A stretch of 64,000 nt of DNA from Hepsetus odoe (lineage: Eukaryota; Chordata; Actinopteri; Characiformes; Hepsetidae), in contig CM029381.1 in the NCBI GenBank assembly GCA_017165825.1, positions 4,496,971 through 4,560,970 of the forward strand, read 5' to 3'. The notes below the pieces were generated by a model that saw only the letters and a list, made by a program, of their open reading frames with translations, was not told the origin of the DNA and searched no databases. Below are positions 28,145 to 36,216 of the stretch, in pieces (the stretch's first letter is position 1; each line of letters starts with the position of its first letter). The translations under genes were made by a program, and so were the position numbers.

Positions 28145-31100
28145 CGTGTGTGCGTGCGCGTGCATGTGTGTGTGCGAGCAGGTGTATGAAGCCTATGGGC
28201 AGACAGAGTGCACAGCAGGCTGCACTTACACTACCCCTGGAGACTGGACCTCAGGTAAACTTAGAAAGTCTTGTTAGCTCTAGTTATGCATTAACCCAAA
28301 CGTGCAGCACATCTACACGTCACATTTTTTCCCAACTAGGAGGGAAACCTGCAAAGCTACCTGGACATTGCACCAACACGTCTGCTTAAATCAATACTGC
28401 GGCCAAAAGAAACATCCCATTTAACTGAAATGCAGCCCATAAGCCCCAACATGTTTCCTAAAGCCAAAAATTAAACCTAACACACTCATTAGCATAAAAC
28501 GTCATGCTTAAATCATCACACACTTTCCTTAGATGGAGTTAGTTGTTTTAAATGTTACCTAGATGCTGTATATTTACCATTATGTTGAAAAATGGACAAA
28601 AGCCATGGCAAAAACAGCAGTCAGAAGTCTGAATTGCTTTCGTACTCGCATGTGCATCTTTATAGATGACAGCATGTCATATGATGCCTGGAAGCAGGTA
28701 TTTGAGATTTAATTGCAACAGAGTGAGAGTAAATGTGATTTAAGCTTGTATATGAATTGATATAGCCCTTATAGATACACATAGCTGCAATGGCCTTGCA
28801 GCTTTTGTGCAAAAACAAAAGAAGCCAGTTTTAGGCACCACATGTCTTGGCTGGCTCACTGCAAGGTAAAATGTTGAACACATTTTTAGCCAATCTGTGG
28901 CAGTGGCATACAGCATGGTCAGTAGAAAGAGAACTATTACAGAACACAGTTCCTCTTTAAAGTGTGAGAAGGAATTTTTCCCAGCAACATAATGCATATT
29001 TTAGGGGTTCTTCACAAAAGACCTTAAACAAGTTAATTGGTGCCATTGTTAGTGTAATGATACCAGCCCACTTGCTTTGTTTGGATTAGATGCCAGCAGA
29101 TACCCAAATAAGGGCAGAGTATATAGTTCCCTGCCCTTGCCGACAAAAAAGTGCTGACAGTCTTGCCAACCAGGTCAAAGAACTTCTGCCATCTCCTCTC
29201 GTCTGTGTGATAAAGCCAGAAAATAGGGTCAACACTGGTACCTGTATTTAATTGTTCTATAATTAAATACAGCATTGTGTTTGACGTATTGACCATAAAA
29301 AAACAATAAGCCATAATAGTCTTCTAATTTGGCCTTGCATTTAGTTAAATGCTCTAAATGGGTGTGTTTGTTCATTCTGAATTCTGCTGAAGGGAATATG
29401 AGCGGCTGTAGAAAATAGGGTAGTAATTACTCCTAAGTAATTAATCCTAACCCTAACCCTAACCCTAGGGTAGGGCAGTATTCAGTATATCAGGATATTT
29501 TCACAGTGCCTACTGGATAGGAAATATATCAGAGACTCTGCTCTCTGATTTGCTTCATTCATATTAGTCCTTAAGTTTCAAGATAAATATCACTTCTTTC
29601 ACCCACGTCATTTATAACTAGTGTAGTTTAGCTCATTGGTCAGGCTTCCGGGTCTTAAAAGCTGAGAAAAATAAATCAACTGCTCCCCCTCGTGGCTATC
29701 AGCCTGTCCCATATAATGGGGGAAAAAAAAAAAAAAAAAAAAAAAGTTCTTAAAAAGTTCTTAACTTCCACATAAATATATAAAGATACAGTATTGTGCA
29801 AAAATTTTAGGCAGGTGTGAAAAAAATGCTGTAGACATAGAATGCTTTCAGAAATATAAATAATGATTGTTTATTTTTATCAATTTACAAAATGCAAAGT
29901 GAGCGAACAAAAGAAAAATCTAAATCAAATCAATATTTGGTGTTACTACCAAGAATTGATACTGTTTTGAGGGCAAAGGGTGGTCACACCAAATATTGAT
30001 TTGATTTAGATTTCTCTTTTTTATTCATTCACTGCATTTTGTTGATTGATGAAAATAAATGATTAACACTTCCATTTTTGAAAGCATTCTTTGCACACCT
30101 GCATGTTTTCACACCTGCCTAAAACTTTTGCACAGTACTGTAAATTCTTAACTTAAAAAAAATTAAAGGCCTTAGCAGTAGATGATTTGTAGTTTGACAT
30201 GTACATAGAGAAGTACAGTAAAGTATTTTGAAATAGACAAATGCTTATTTTATATTTAATGTTAACTTAGCCATTGTTGAATATACAAATTTTTTTCACA
30301 ATATTATTGGGGTTGATTCCCACCTGATTGCTGTAGCTACAGAGGCACATTGTTATGCACAGAGCTAAGTCGTGGCCCCTTTTGTCAATATTGTGTCTTT
30401 AGGGTGAGTCTGTGCTCACCCTAAACTGTACCACATGCCAGTTTCTGACACTTATCTTCATTTTCTGATCATTTCTTTCATTATAGGTCATGTGGGTGCA
30501 CCACTGCCCTGCAATCTTATTAAGCTGGTGGATGTGCCAGAGAAGAACTACTTTGCTTCAAAAGGAGAGGGAGAGGTAACTGTATTGATAAAAACACCAT
30601 GCATACTGAACACACAGCCCTTATTTGGAACAGTTGTATCTTACATACAGTACTTTGCAAAAGTTTTAAGCAGTGCTTTCACAAATATAAATAATGATTG
30701 TTTATTTTTACCAGTTTACAAAATGCAAAGTGAGACAAAAGAAAAATCGAAATCAAATCACTATTTGGTGTTACTACCTTTTGCCTTCAAGCCAGCATCA
30801 ATTCTTATAGGTACACTTGCACAAAGTCAGGGATTTTGTAGGATTATAGTCGGTGTATGATCAACCAGTTTTACCAAACAGGTGCTAATGATCATCAATG
30901 TCACACGTAGATTGAAACACAGTCATGCTTGGAACAACCTACCAGCCGAGTTCCTTCAGAAACTGTGTGCAAGTGTACCTAGAAGAATTGATGCTGTTTT
31001 GAAGGTAAAGGGTGGTCACACTAAATATTGATTTGATTTAGATTTCTCTTTTGTTCATTCACTGCATTTTGTTGATTGATGAAAATAAAAGATTAACACT

Positions 31101-33368
31101 TCCATTTTTGAAAGCATTTCTTAGTTTATAGCATTTTTTCATACTTGCCTAAAACTTTTGCACAGTACTGTACATATATAATATATATATACACAGTATT
31201 AATACACGGTATTTAACATTTATGAATACTATATTATCTTAATATGATCATTTGTACTATCTCCAGTCTCCAATCAATATATTTTGCCTTTAAAATACTG
31301 TACTTAAATTGCAGGTGTGTGTAAAAGGCCCAAATGTCTTCAAGGGCTACCTGAAAGACCCGGTTAAGACAGCAGAGGCCCTGGATGTTGATGGCTGGCT
31401 TCATACAGGAGACATAGGCAAATGGTTACTGGTATGGTTGGCAAAGCATTTAATCAGATTCTGCTTGTGAAGATGCAAAATGAATGAGGACAAAGTAGCC
31501 AACAACGGCAGTTTATTAGCACTGTAAAAACTGGTGCAAGTGTGATTTAATGCTTGTAGGCCAACTATATGTTAGCCAGTGCAACTTTGTGAACCTCATC
31601 TACAGTTTGCTGCTCTTGCTTTCTCCTCTCAGAACGGCACGCTGAAGATCATTGACCGGAAAAAGCACATTTTTAAGCTGGCCCAGGGCGAGTACATTTC
31701 TCCTGAGAAGATTGAGAACATCTACATCCGCAGTGAGCCTGTTTCTCAGCTCTATGTTCATGGAGATAGCTTGCAGGTTGGTGCTATGCTTGTTAAGAGA
31801 ACTAGCCATTACATTTATCTAAACTAACTGGTCAGATTTTCAGGTTGTGGTTTTCAGTGTTTTTCCATTTTCTTCCCCGGCAGTCTTGTCTGGTTGGGAT
31901 TGTGGTTCCAGATCCTGAGGTGATGCCCACATGGGCCCGGAAAAAGGGCTTAGATGGATGCTATGAAGATTTGTGTAAAAATTTGGCAAGTATCACGCAA
32001 AAGATATATTTTAGAATAGCACCTCTTTGCATGTGTTAATTTTTGCAGCAACAAATGAAGATCAGTCCATTATCTGAGCCACTTATCCTAACCATGGTTG
32101 CTTGACACTGTCCTAATATTAATTTTTGCACAATGCAGAAAAGCACCCTAGACAGGTTAACGGTCCATTGTTGGACAGACAAACACATTCATTTTACTTT
32201 TTGATTACTCAGATGTGATGAACTATAGACAGTGGAATACAAACAGTAAAACTATATATATCTGTGAGGGTGTTAATATGTCAAAATATTTCTTTTATTT
32301 CTGAAGGAGATAAAGAAAGCCATCTTGGATGACATGGTGCATCTGGGCAAAACCAGTGGCCTCCACTCATTTGAGCAAGTAAGTGTGCAGATGATTGGTT
32401 TTGACTGTTCTTGTTCATGATATCACTATCATCATCTTAAAGTTCATCTGGACTACAATATCTCATTTTGAACTGAAAACAACTGCTTCTTTGTTACTTT
32501 GCCTTTAAAACATGTGAGTAAATTGGCTGCTCTTTAATTCCTCATTCATTGAAACAGTAGTCTGGCCTCAAAAATGTTCAGGGCTTTCTTGCAGCTGAAT
32601 GTTTGGATATATGTATATAAGTGGTCAACATGGCCTGTTGTTGGAGTTAAACATCCATTTAATAAGACATTTTAAAATGGTAGTACTACATTTACCCCTA
32701 CATTTACCCCTACTATATGTTTATCACATATCTGTGGTGCTAGGAATTGCTAGGAGTTGCTGGAGTTACAAAAAACTCTCCTTATTTAGATATCTGGGAT
32801 GGCTGACTAAGCTTTATTTGAAATTGAAGCTGATTAACAGATTTAATATCTGTGTTTGTGAAAGCATTTTTATTTTAAAAAATGCATATTCATATTCCAA
32901 TGCATATGGATTTTTTTGTTAATTTTTCATCAGTATTTTTACATAATTGGTTAAAATGGAAAAAAAATAGTATAGGGTTCTATATAAGCACATTCAAATT
33001 CACCTTGTAGACTTAACAGTGACTAATTGCCAGCTTTCATTAAGATAGCATATCATGTTTTGTTATCAGTAAAAAATCTGTTATATTTCTTCAATTCTTC
33101 ACTCTTACAGTAATAAATACAGTCCTTTGTGAAAATTCATATGTAACATATTTGAATTTATGGTAATGATAGTGAAAGCTCTAGAAAATTCAGTGCTGAT
33201 GATCCTAAAATCTCTTCTCGTCCACAGGTAAAGGACATCTACATACATAATGAGATGTTCTCCATAGAAAATGGATTGTTGACCCCCACACTAAAAGCCA
33301 AGAGGCCAGAACTGAAGGAATACTTCAAGCTGGAGATCGAACAGCTATACAACAACATCTCCATGTAA
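12163..33368 (+). CDS. acsl6: acsl6, long-chain-fatty-acid-CoA ligase 6 (20 coding exons, complete)
   Basis: The product ligates long-chain, especially polyunsaturated, fatty acids to CoA using ATP, through an acyl-AMP intermediate, at the ER/outer mitochondrial membranes. Reading 20 exons gives 699 codons; the family is about 700 residues. An N-terminal hydrophobic anchor (about residues 30-48) precedes the AMP-binding domain. Visible motifs are FTSGTTGNPKG (276-286, P-loop-like), YGQTEC (459-464), DGWLHTGDIG (534-543) and LKIIDRKK (551-558). Isoform 6 rather than 1 or 5 is chosen from MQTQE at the N-terminus, GNVVADFSGFLKVT after motif 1, QDDVLISFLPLAHMFER and the C-terminal ISM, plus synteny with the next two genes. 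All introns are GT-AG except intron 18, which is GC-AG. Start: ATG at 12163; an in-frame ATG at 12172 corresponds to the usual MQTQE start. The long pyrimidine tract before exon 1 suggests an upstream noncoding exon. Confidence 0.96.
13543..13700 (-). mobile_element. LINE 3'-end remnant
   Basis: AGTCAAGTCAAGTAATTTTT, then ATATAGCACTTTTTACAACA: a short tandem tail followed by a 3'UTR that resembles the end of the LINE at 34.6 kb (TATAGCGCCTTTTACAACA). Minus orientation. The right limit is uncertain. Confidence 0.45.
14492..14725 (-). repeat. tRNA-derived SINE (family 1)
   Basis: Ends GGCCACCGCTGCCCC (the tRNA head on the minus strand) and shares AGGGAGCAGTGACGGGGACG, CTTGCTCAAGGGTACCTCAG with the other copies. 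Confidence 0.8.
14895..15075 (+). mobile_element. Tc1-like fragment (family B)
   Basis: CTTCCAAAGAGCAAGACCTT, TTAATGTTTTGTTTGTGAAT matches the family B copy at 27.0 kb read on the minus strand. No intact ends. Confidence 0.4.
16010..16350 (-). mobile_element. non-LTR retrotransposon remnant (RTE-like reverse transcriptase C-terminus)
   Basis: The minus-strand frame reads MLRFSMGVTRMDRIRNKYIR, GTTQVRRFGDKVREARLRWF, GHVQRR and PGKRKRGR: the conserved C-terminal block after the RT domain in RTE-like LINEs. The N-terminal RT is missing (5' truncation). Confidence 0.65.
16929..17037 (+). CDS. acsl6: acsl6 coding exon 2
   Basis: Codons 69-104 plus one base. It starts GGGRRSMLG and ends RGLHIS-G. 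The acceptor is tacag and the donor gtgagt, phase 1. It is a family-typical variable linker leading into the adenylation domain. Confidence 0.92.
17038..18166 (+). other. acsl6 intron 2
   Basis: 1.1 kb, with an ATT repeat at 17208-17226. Nothing else was recognised. Confidence 0.7.
18167..18231 (+). CDS. acsl6: acsl6 coding exon 3
   Basis: Completes Gly105 and encodes DGPCLGSRLPSQPYKWLSYKE, ending in phase 0 (residue 126). Acceptor catcag, donor gtgagt. GPCLG and YxWLSYxE are hallmarks of the ACSL1/5/6 branch. Confidence 0.95.
18232..19069 (+). other. acsl6 intron 3
   Basis: 0.84 kb of AT-rich sequence with no repeat recognised. Confidence 0.7.
19070..19171 (+). CDS. acsl6: acsl6 coding exon 4
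   Basis: 34 codons (127-160), phase 0 at both ends: AEYLGSGLL and DQLIGVFAQNRPE. Acceptor ggcag, donor gtagga. Confidence 0.96.
19290..19389 (+). CDS. acsl6: acsl6 coding exon 5
   Basis: Codons 161-193 plus one base: WIIAELACYTYSMVVVPLYD, then the DTLGPDAIRYIIN stretch. Intron 4 before it is only 118 bp. Acceptor gtcag, donor gtaaga, phase 1. Confidence 0.96.
19390..20193 (+). other. acsl6 intron 5
   Basis: 0.8 kb, no repeat or exon recognised. Confidence 0.7.
20194..20372 (+). CDS. acsl6: acsl6 coding exon 6
   Basis: Encodes A194 to E253, including DKPEKAKVLLGNVE and the TPGLKRIILMD block. Acceptor ctcag, donor gtatgg, ends in phase 0. Confidence 0.96.
20373..21572 (+). other. acsl6 intron 6
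   Basis: 1.2 kb. It starts with a SINE family 1 fragment (20420-20482). The rest is AT-rich with recurring TTGTAAAA and TTCCATTGTAAAA motifs. Confidence 0.7.
20420..20482 (-). repeat. SINE family 1 fragment (tRNA head)
   Basis: CCCACAATCTTCCAATTCTG, then GGCCAACTCCCTAACCACAA: the tRNA-like head only. Confidence 0.65.
21573..21605 (+). CDS. acsl6: acsl6 coding exon 7 (33-bp microexon)
   Basis: Eleven codons, ALGKDHYRSPL (254-264), phase 0 at both ends, acceptor ctccag, donor gtgagt. It falls in the variable linker just before PPQPDDLS, where ACSL proteins differ, so skipping would keep the frame. Confidence 0.9.
21606..22501 (+). other. acsl6 intron 7
   Basis: 0.9 kb, no repeat recognised. 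Confidence 0.6.
22502..22553 (+). CDS. acsl6: acsl6 coding exon 8
   Basis: PPQPDDLSIVCFTSGTT plus one base: the first half of the AMP-binding P-loop motif. Acceptor ttccag, donor gtaaac, phase 1. Confidence 0.96.
23060..23281 (-). repeat. tRNA-derived SINE (family 1)
   Basis: On the minus strand: A box TGGCCTAGTGG and B box GGTTCGATTCC (an exact match to the tRNA B-box consensus). The left end has ATTATTATTAAATAAATAAG. Confidence 0.8.
23811..23892. repeat. AAT / GTT trinucleotide repeat, partly self-complementary
   Basis: About twelve AAT-type units, then ATT/GTT units. The two halves can pair with each other. Confidence 0.9.
24063..24133 (+). repeat. TG microsatellite at acsl6 exon 9 acceptor
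   Basis: A near-perfect TG run of 71 bp, ending 13 bp before exon 9. Confidence 0.95.
24147..24220 (+). CDS. acsl6: acsl6 coding exon 9
   Basis: Completes Gly282 and encodes NPKGVMLTHGNVVADFSGFL to D306: the second half of the ATP/AMP motif. Its 3' splice site follows directly on a 71-bp TG run (24063-24133) and a short pyrimidine stretch. Donor gtaagt. Confidence 0.96.
24424..24501 (+). CDS. acsl6: acsl6 coding exon 10
   Basis: 26 codons (307-332), phase 0 at both ends: NQDDVLISFLPLAHMFERLI. The acceptor gctgcag is preceded by TG/CG repeats and donor gtaggc is followed by more TG. Confidence 0.96.
24624..24684. repeat. CT-AC compound microsatellite
   Basis: CTCTCT followed by CACACA. Confidence 0.95.
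25082..25131 (-). repeat. SINE family 2 tail fragment
   Basis: TTTACATTTACAGCATTTAG, CAGACACTCTACAGAGCAAC is the complement of the family 2 tail. Confidence 0.6.
26060..26194 (+). CDS. acsl6: acsl6 coding exon 11 (fatty-acid gate exon)
   Basis: 45 codons (333-377): AVVYCHGGRIGFFQGDIRLL through FPVVPRLLNRMYDK. In mammals this position carries mutually exclusive exons that set the fatty-acid gate. Only this one version is seen here. Confidence 0.96.
26195..27444 (+). other. acsl6 intron 11
   Basis: 1.25 kb. Tc1 family B element on the minus strand (about 26720-27062); otherwise nothing recognised. Confidence 0.7.
26720..27062 (-). mobile_element. Tc1-like element (family B)
   Basis: The right end GCACTGTACTG before TA mirrors the left end at 3.84 kb. 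Internal GGAATCATCCGCACCTGTTT matches the complement of 4070-4095. Non-autonomous, no transposase. Confidence 0.55.
27445..27579 (+). CDS. acsl6: acsl6 coding exon 12
   Basis: 45 codons (378-422), phase 0: IFSQANNPVKRWLLNFAAKR and RSDSIWDKIFFSKIQ. Acceptor attcag, donor gtgtgt. Confidence 0.96.
27867..27962 (+). CDS. acsl6: acsl6 coding exon 13
   Basis: 32 codons (423-454), phase 0: ASLGGRLRMIITGAAPTSPT to AALGCQ. Acceptor tgcag, donor gtgtga. Confidence 0.96.
28090..28178 (+). repeat. TG/CG microsatellite at acsl6 exon 14 acceptor
   Basis: A TG run followed by TGCGTGCGCG and more TG, ending 3 bp before the exon 14 splice site. Confidence 0.95.
28182..28254 (+). CDS. acsl6: acsl6 coding exon 14
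   Basis: VYEAYGQTECTAGCTYTTPG to S478 plus one base, including the conserved YGQTE adenylation motif. The 3' splice site (gagcag) has no ordinary pyrimidine tract. A TG/CG repeat (28090-28178) fills that place. Confidence 0.95.
29445..29467. repeat. short interstitial telomere-like repeat
   Basis: CCTAA followed by CCCTAA units (vertebrate telomere TTAGGG in reverse), ending in CCCTAGGG. Confidence 0.7.
29789..30140. mobile_element. Tc1-like MITE (family A), with TA target duplication
   Basis: 352 bp. The left end CAGTATTGTGCAAAAATTTT and right end AAAACTTTTGCACAGTACTG are inverted copies, flanked by TA. It consists of the two element ends joined, with no transposase. Confidence 0.85.
30487..30575 (+). 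CDS. acsl6: acsl6 coding exon 15
   Basis: Completes G479 and encodes HVGAPLPCNLIKLVDV to EGE (508), ending in phase 0. Acceptor tatag, donor gtaact. Confidence 0.96.
30576..31314 (+). other. acsl6 intron 15
   Basis: Mostly occupied by the family A element 30648-31170, then a short ATAT stretch. Confidence 0.85.
30648..31170 (+). mobile_element. Tc1-like element (family A), internally deleted
   Basis: 523 bp with ends CAGTACTTTGCAAAAGTTTT and AAAACTTTTGCACAGTACTG, TA on both sides. It keeps a short piece of the transposase C-terminus (NNLPAEFLQ near 30937). Confidence 0.85.
31315..31431 (+). CDS. acsl6: acsl6 coding exon 16
   Basis: 39 codons (509-547): GPNVFKGYLKDP and DGWLHTGDIGKWLL. The last codon is CTG (Leu547) where the acyl-CoA synthetase signature has Pro (KWLP). 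Acceptor tgcag, donor gtatgg. Confidence 0.95.
31633..31776 (+). CDS. acsl6: acsl6 coding exon 17
   Basis: 48 codons (548-595): NGTLKIIDRKKHIFKLAQGE to HGDSLQ. It holds the second half of the FACS signature and the catalytic-lysine region of the C-terminal subdomain. Confidence 0.96.
31884..31985 (+). CDS. acsl6: acsl6 coding exon 18 (GC donor)
   Basis: 34 codons (596-629): SCLVGIVVPDPEVMPTWARK to LCKNL. The following intron starts gcaagt rather than GT. The next exon (EIKKAILDDMV) resumes the family sequence in phase 0, so this is a GC-AG intron. The alternative gt four codons upstream would create TGA at the junction. Confidence 0.93.
31986..32306 (+). other. acsl6 intron 18 (GC-AG)
   Basis: Begins gcaagt and ends ctgaag; 321 bp. 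Confidence 0.85.
32307..32378 (+). CDS. acsl6: acsl6 coding exon 19
   Basis: 24 codons (630-653): EIKKAILDDMVHLGKTSGLH to FEQ. Acceptor tgaag, donor gtaagt. Confidence 0.95.
32379..33227 (+). other. acsl6 intron 19
   Basis: 0.85 kb AT-rich; nothing recognised. Confidence 0.7.
33228..33368 (+). CDS. acsl6: acsl6 coding exon 20 and stop
   Basis: 46 codons and TAA: VKDIYIHNEMFSIENGLLTP, KAKRPELKEYF and C-terminal NNISM. The LLTPTLKAKRPEL block is diagnostic of the ACSL C-terminus. Confidence 0.97.
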   Translation, partial: VKDIYIHNEMFSIENGLLTPTLKAKRPELKEYFKLEIEQLYNNISM

Positions 33369-33747
33369 AAGTTTTTCATCAATGATCAAAGGCTGAGGAC
33401 TTTTTTTTTTAGCGACATTGCTGATCGTCGACCATTTGTCCTTAAACTCCCTCATCTGAACCCCATGCTGATACAAAAAAGCACGCAGAATGAGCCATGC
33501 ACGAGGAAATGGAGCATGATCCAGGCTGCTTGATCTAGAAAAGCAGTCGTCCATCCTGGTTGTCAACAGTTGGTGTGCCTTTGGTAAAAAACTTGGCATA
33601 GCTACAACCAAATTTATCCCTATCAAAGCAGCTCCAGCTAGTTTGGTTGCTTCCGTCATTTCTTTCATTACCAAATGACCAAGCTCTTCTGTTCTCCTTG
33701 GTTTATTTCCAGTCACTATCTTTCTTATTGTTTACGCATCCATTTGT

Positions 33748-33782
<35 letters not shown>

Positions 33783-34208
33783 ATAAAATAGAGGCAATGC
33801 ATGCTATGTATCCAGCACACACTGGGCCAGTTCTTGCTTGAGAAATCCATTTTTTCCAGGACATCAAAAAAAAGCACACATACACACTTCCATACACAGC
33901 TTACACCTTTGTCACATGATAGATTGCTTTAATGCTAGCTAGTTACGTCCCATTGAATGTGCTCGCTTGAGGCAAGTGAGCATGCCATGGACTTTTGGAC
34001 TTGTCAAATGTATTGGCTTTTCAGTTCTTTTCCATTCCAAAGTTTCAAAAGATAGTGTAAATATTAATGAAAACTAGATGTAAGCATATTTAAGCAACAG
34101 TTTTGAATGGATTTTTGCGTGTAGTGGAAAAAAAAAACTGTAACTGTTGAATGAATCAGTATCATATCTTTGTATTTAATAAGGGGTGTGGATGGGGACA
34201 AAAATAAA
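33369..34208 (+). other. acsl6: acsl6 3' untranslated region (end approximate)
   Basis: Non-coding sequence follows the stop. AATAAA signals occur at 33782-33787 (just after a 31-A run at 33750-33780) and 34203-34208. Either could end the transcript. The A-run may mimic a poly(A) tail in cDNA priming. Confidence 0.5.
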
Positions 34209-34520
34209 AGTGAATCTGCTGAGATTTTAATTGAATCTTTACTTTGAGTCACCCTACATTTAGTGGATGATTTCTGTTCCCAAACTTTCCATTAGGTCAC
34301 CTATAGCCTTTTTCCATCAACTTGAACTGATTCAATTTTAAGTTTCTTTGGTGTCGTCTAGTGAATCAACCCGCATTTACACCAGTTTGGAGCAGAACCA
34401 CATTAATCAAGGGTGTGTTATCAGTACAATATCAGAAGGAGCAAAACAATGGAAGTAGCCCTAACCCTAATGCTTTACCACATTTCATTGACTTTGTTTT
34501 ATTTCTGAGCTACAAAAATT

Positions 34521-34580
34521 AACCCCGAATTGCTCTGGGGGGACTGTCCCTGTAATTTGGACATGGAAGTCGCTCTGGAT
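34521..34580 (+). repeat. SINE family 2, left part of a split copy
   Basis: AACCCCGAATTGCTCTGGGG to AAGTCGCTCTGGAT. It continues at 35796 after a LINE insertion. Confidence 0.75.
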
Positions 34581-35795
34581 TCAATTCAATTCAATTCAAT
34601 TCAATTTATTCTTGTATAGCGCCTTTTACAACAAAGTTGCCCCAAGGCACTTTACATTGATAACAGGTTACAGTAATAGATGTTTAAGCCGGACGACTAC
34701 GGAGGAGAGGAACCAAAAACTCCACTATGTGGAGAAAAAAAACCTCTGAGGGTCCAAGGTCAACCGGCTACCCAACCCCCTTGGGTATACTAACAGTACA
34801 GAGTTAGTTTGGTTTTAAACTCCAGGATCAGTGAGGAGTCCCAAGTTGCTTCCAGGTACCAATGAGCCGCCAGGGTCCCTTGGCGCATCAGATGCATCAC
34901 ACAGACCAGATGGTAGCTCGGCATTGGACTCAGGTGATGACCACAATGGGCCCCCCCGGACATGTGGGGAGAGAAATGGAATGAGGGGGTCAGTAATGAG
35001 CAGGATCCAGTAGTGACAGACACAGAAATGAAACAGTGCGATGGCATGTACAGCAGCACCAGCGACATTACTAGTGGTGCACTATGGTGATTGGTGCGGG
35101 TAGGCTAAACTAAAGAAGTAAGTCTTCAGCCGTGATTTAAAGACCGAGACTGAATCGGCATCCCGTACAGAAGCAGGCAAGCTGTTCCACAATCTAGGGG
35201 CCCTGTAACTGAAGGCTCGTGCTCCTATACATTTATTTATGCGAGGGACAATTAGGAGATCTTTATTCTGGGATCTAAGTGGGCGGTTAGGTGTATAAGT
35301 ATTAAGCAGTTCGGTTAGGTATATTGGGGCAAGACCTTTAAGTGCCTTGTAGGTTAAGAGGAGGACCTTGAAGTCAGCCCTGTACCTAACAGGAAGCCAG
35401 TGAAGCGAGGAGAGTATGGGAGTTATATGGTCGTACTTCCTGCTCCTGCTAACAATCCTAGCGGCTGTGTTCTGAATGCGCTGTAGGGTGCTTAATGTGC
35501 CCTGAGGGCTTCCAGAAAGTAGGGCATTACAGTAATCTAATCTACTGTATACAAATGCATGTACTACTTTCGCCGTGTCTTCCATTGACAGAAAGCGCCG
35601 TAGTTTGGCAATGTTCCGAAGGTGCAGGAAGCATGTCTTCGCAACTGCATTAACATGGGGATTAAATGAAAGATTTGAATCGAAAATAACACCAAGATTA
35701 CGTGCCAGAGTACTAACTGAAAACTTCAACCCTGCATCCCGGATATGCGAAATGAAGTTGGCCCTGTCTACATCACTACTACAAAACAAGAGCAG
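34581..35795 (-). mobile_element. 5'-truncated L2-like LINE inserted in a SINE
   Basis: Minus strand. The open frame ends at 35082 and reads LGVIFDSNLSFNPHVN, RLDYCNALLSG, SSLHWLPVRYRADFKVLLLT, YKALKGLAPIYL and RLWNSLPASVRDA: the post-RT C-terminal part of L2/CR1-type LINEs. It is followed by a 3'UTR and a TTGAA tandem tail at 34581-34605. Target duplication CTGGAT at 34575-34580 and 35796-35801. The RT catalytic core is missing. Confidence 0.85.
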
Positions 35796-35833
35796 CTGGA
35801 TAAGAGCATCTGCTAAAATGCCGTAAATGTAAA
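35796..35833 (+). repeat. SINE family 2, right part of a split copy
   Basis: CTGGATAAGAGCATCTGCTA to GCCGTAAATGTAAA; joins the 34521-34580 part. Confidence 0.75.
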
Positions 35834-35846
35834 GGGCTTTTCTACT

Positions 35847-35898
35847 ACCTTCTGAACCTGGGGCCAACTCCCTAACCACTAGGCCAACAGTGCTGCCC
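35847..35898 (-). repeat. SINE family 1 fragment
   Basis: GGGGCCAACTCCCTAACCAC, TAGGCCAACAGTGCTGCCC: tRNA-like head only. Confidence 0.6.
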
Positions 35899-36216
35899 AA
35901 TGTCACCATAATGTCATCATGGTTACTGCTGGAAAAAACAGCAGTTTGGTCCCAACTTTTCAAACTCCAAAGCAGTTTATTTTTGGTTGTATCACACCAA
36001 ATGGCTTAAAAGCAGACGCCCCTCCATGATTTGTTGGATGGAAAAGGGGAACTTAATTAAGGGCTCAATGAGAAAGTTCTCAAGGGTTAATTTCTGACTC
36101 CATCATACAGAGGGAGAGAAGAGAGACCCGAGAGTAAACTCAAGGGGCTTTACAAAATTACCGGCCTTAAAACGACCCAGCAATGGTTAACTGGGTTGTT
36201 GGCTTTATATAGTGGA

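Larger units (their letters stand above)
28255..30486 (+). other. acsl6 intron 14
   Basis: 2.2 kb with a short telomere-like CCCTAA array (29445-29467), an A-run (29723-29745) and a family A Tc1-like MITE (29789-30140). Confidence 0.8.

Noticed and set aside
30435..30860. 141-codon frame as a separate gene
   Set aside because: It is acsl6 exon 15 running into intron and a Tc1-like element.
35082..35963. 293-codon minus-strand frame taken as a host gene
   Set aside because: Codons from about 35795 down match LINE C-terminal sequence; the rest is read-through of SINE pieces.
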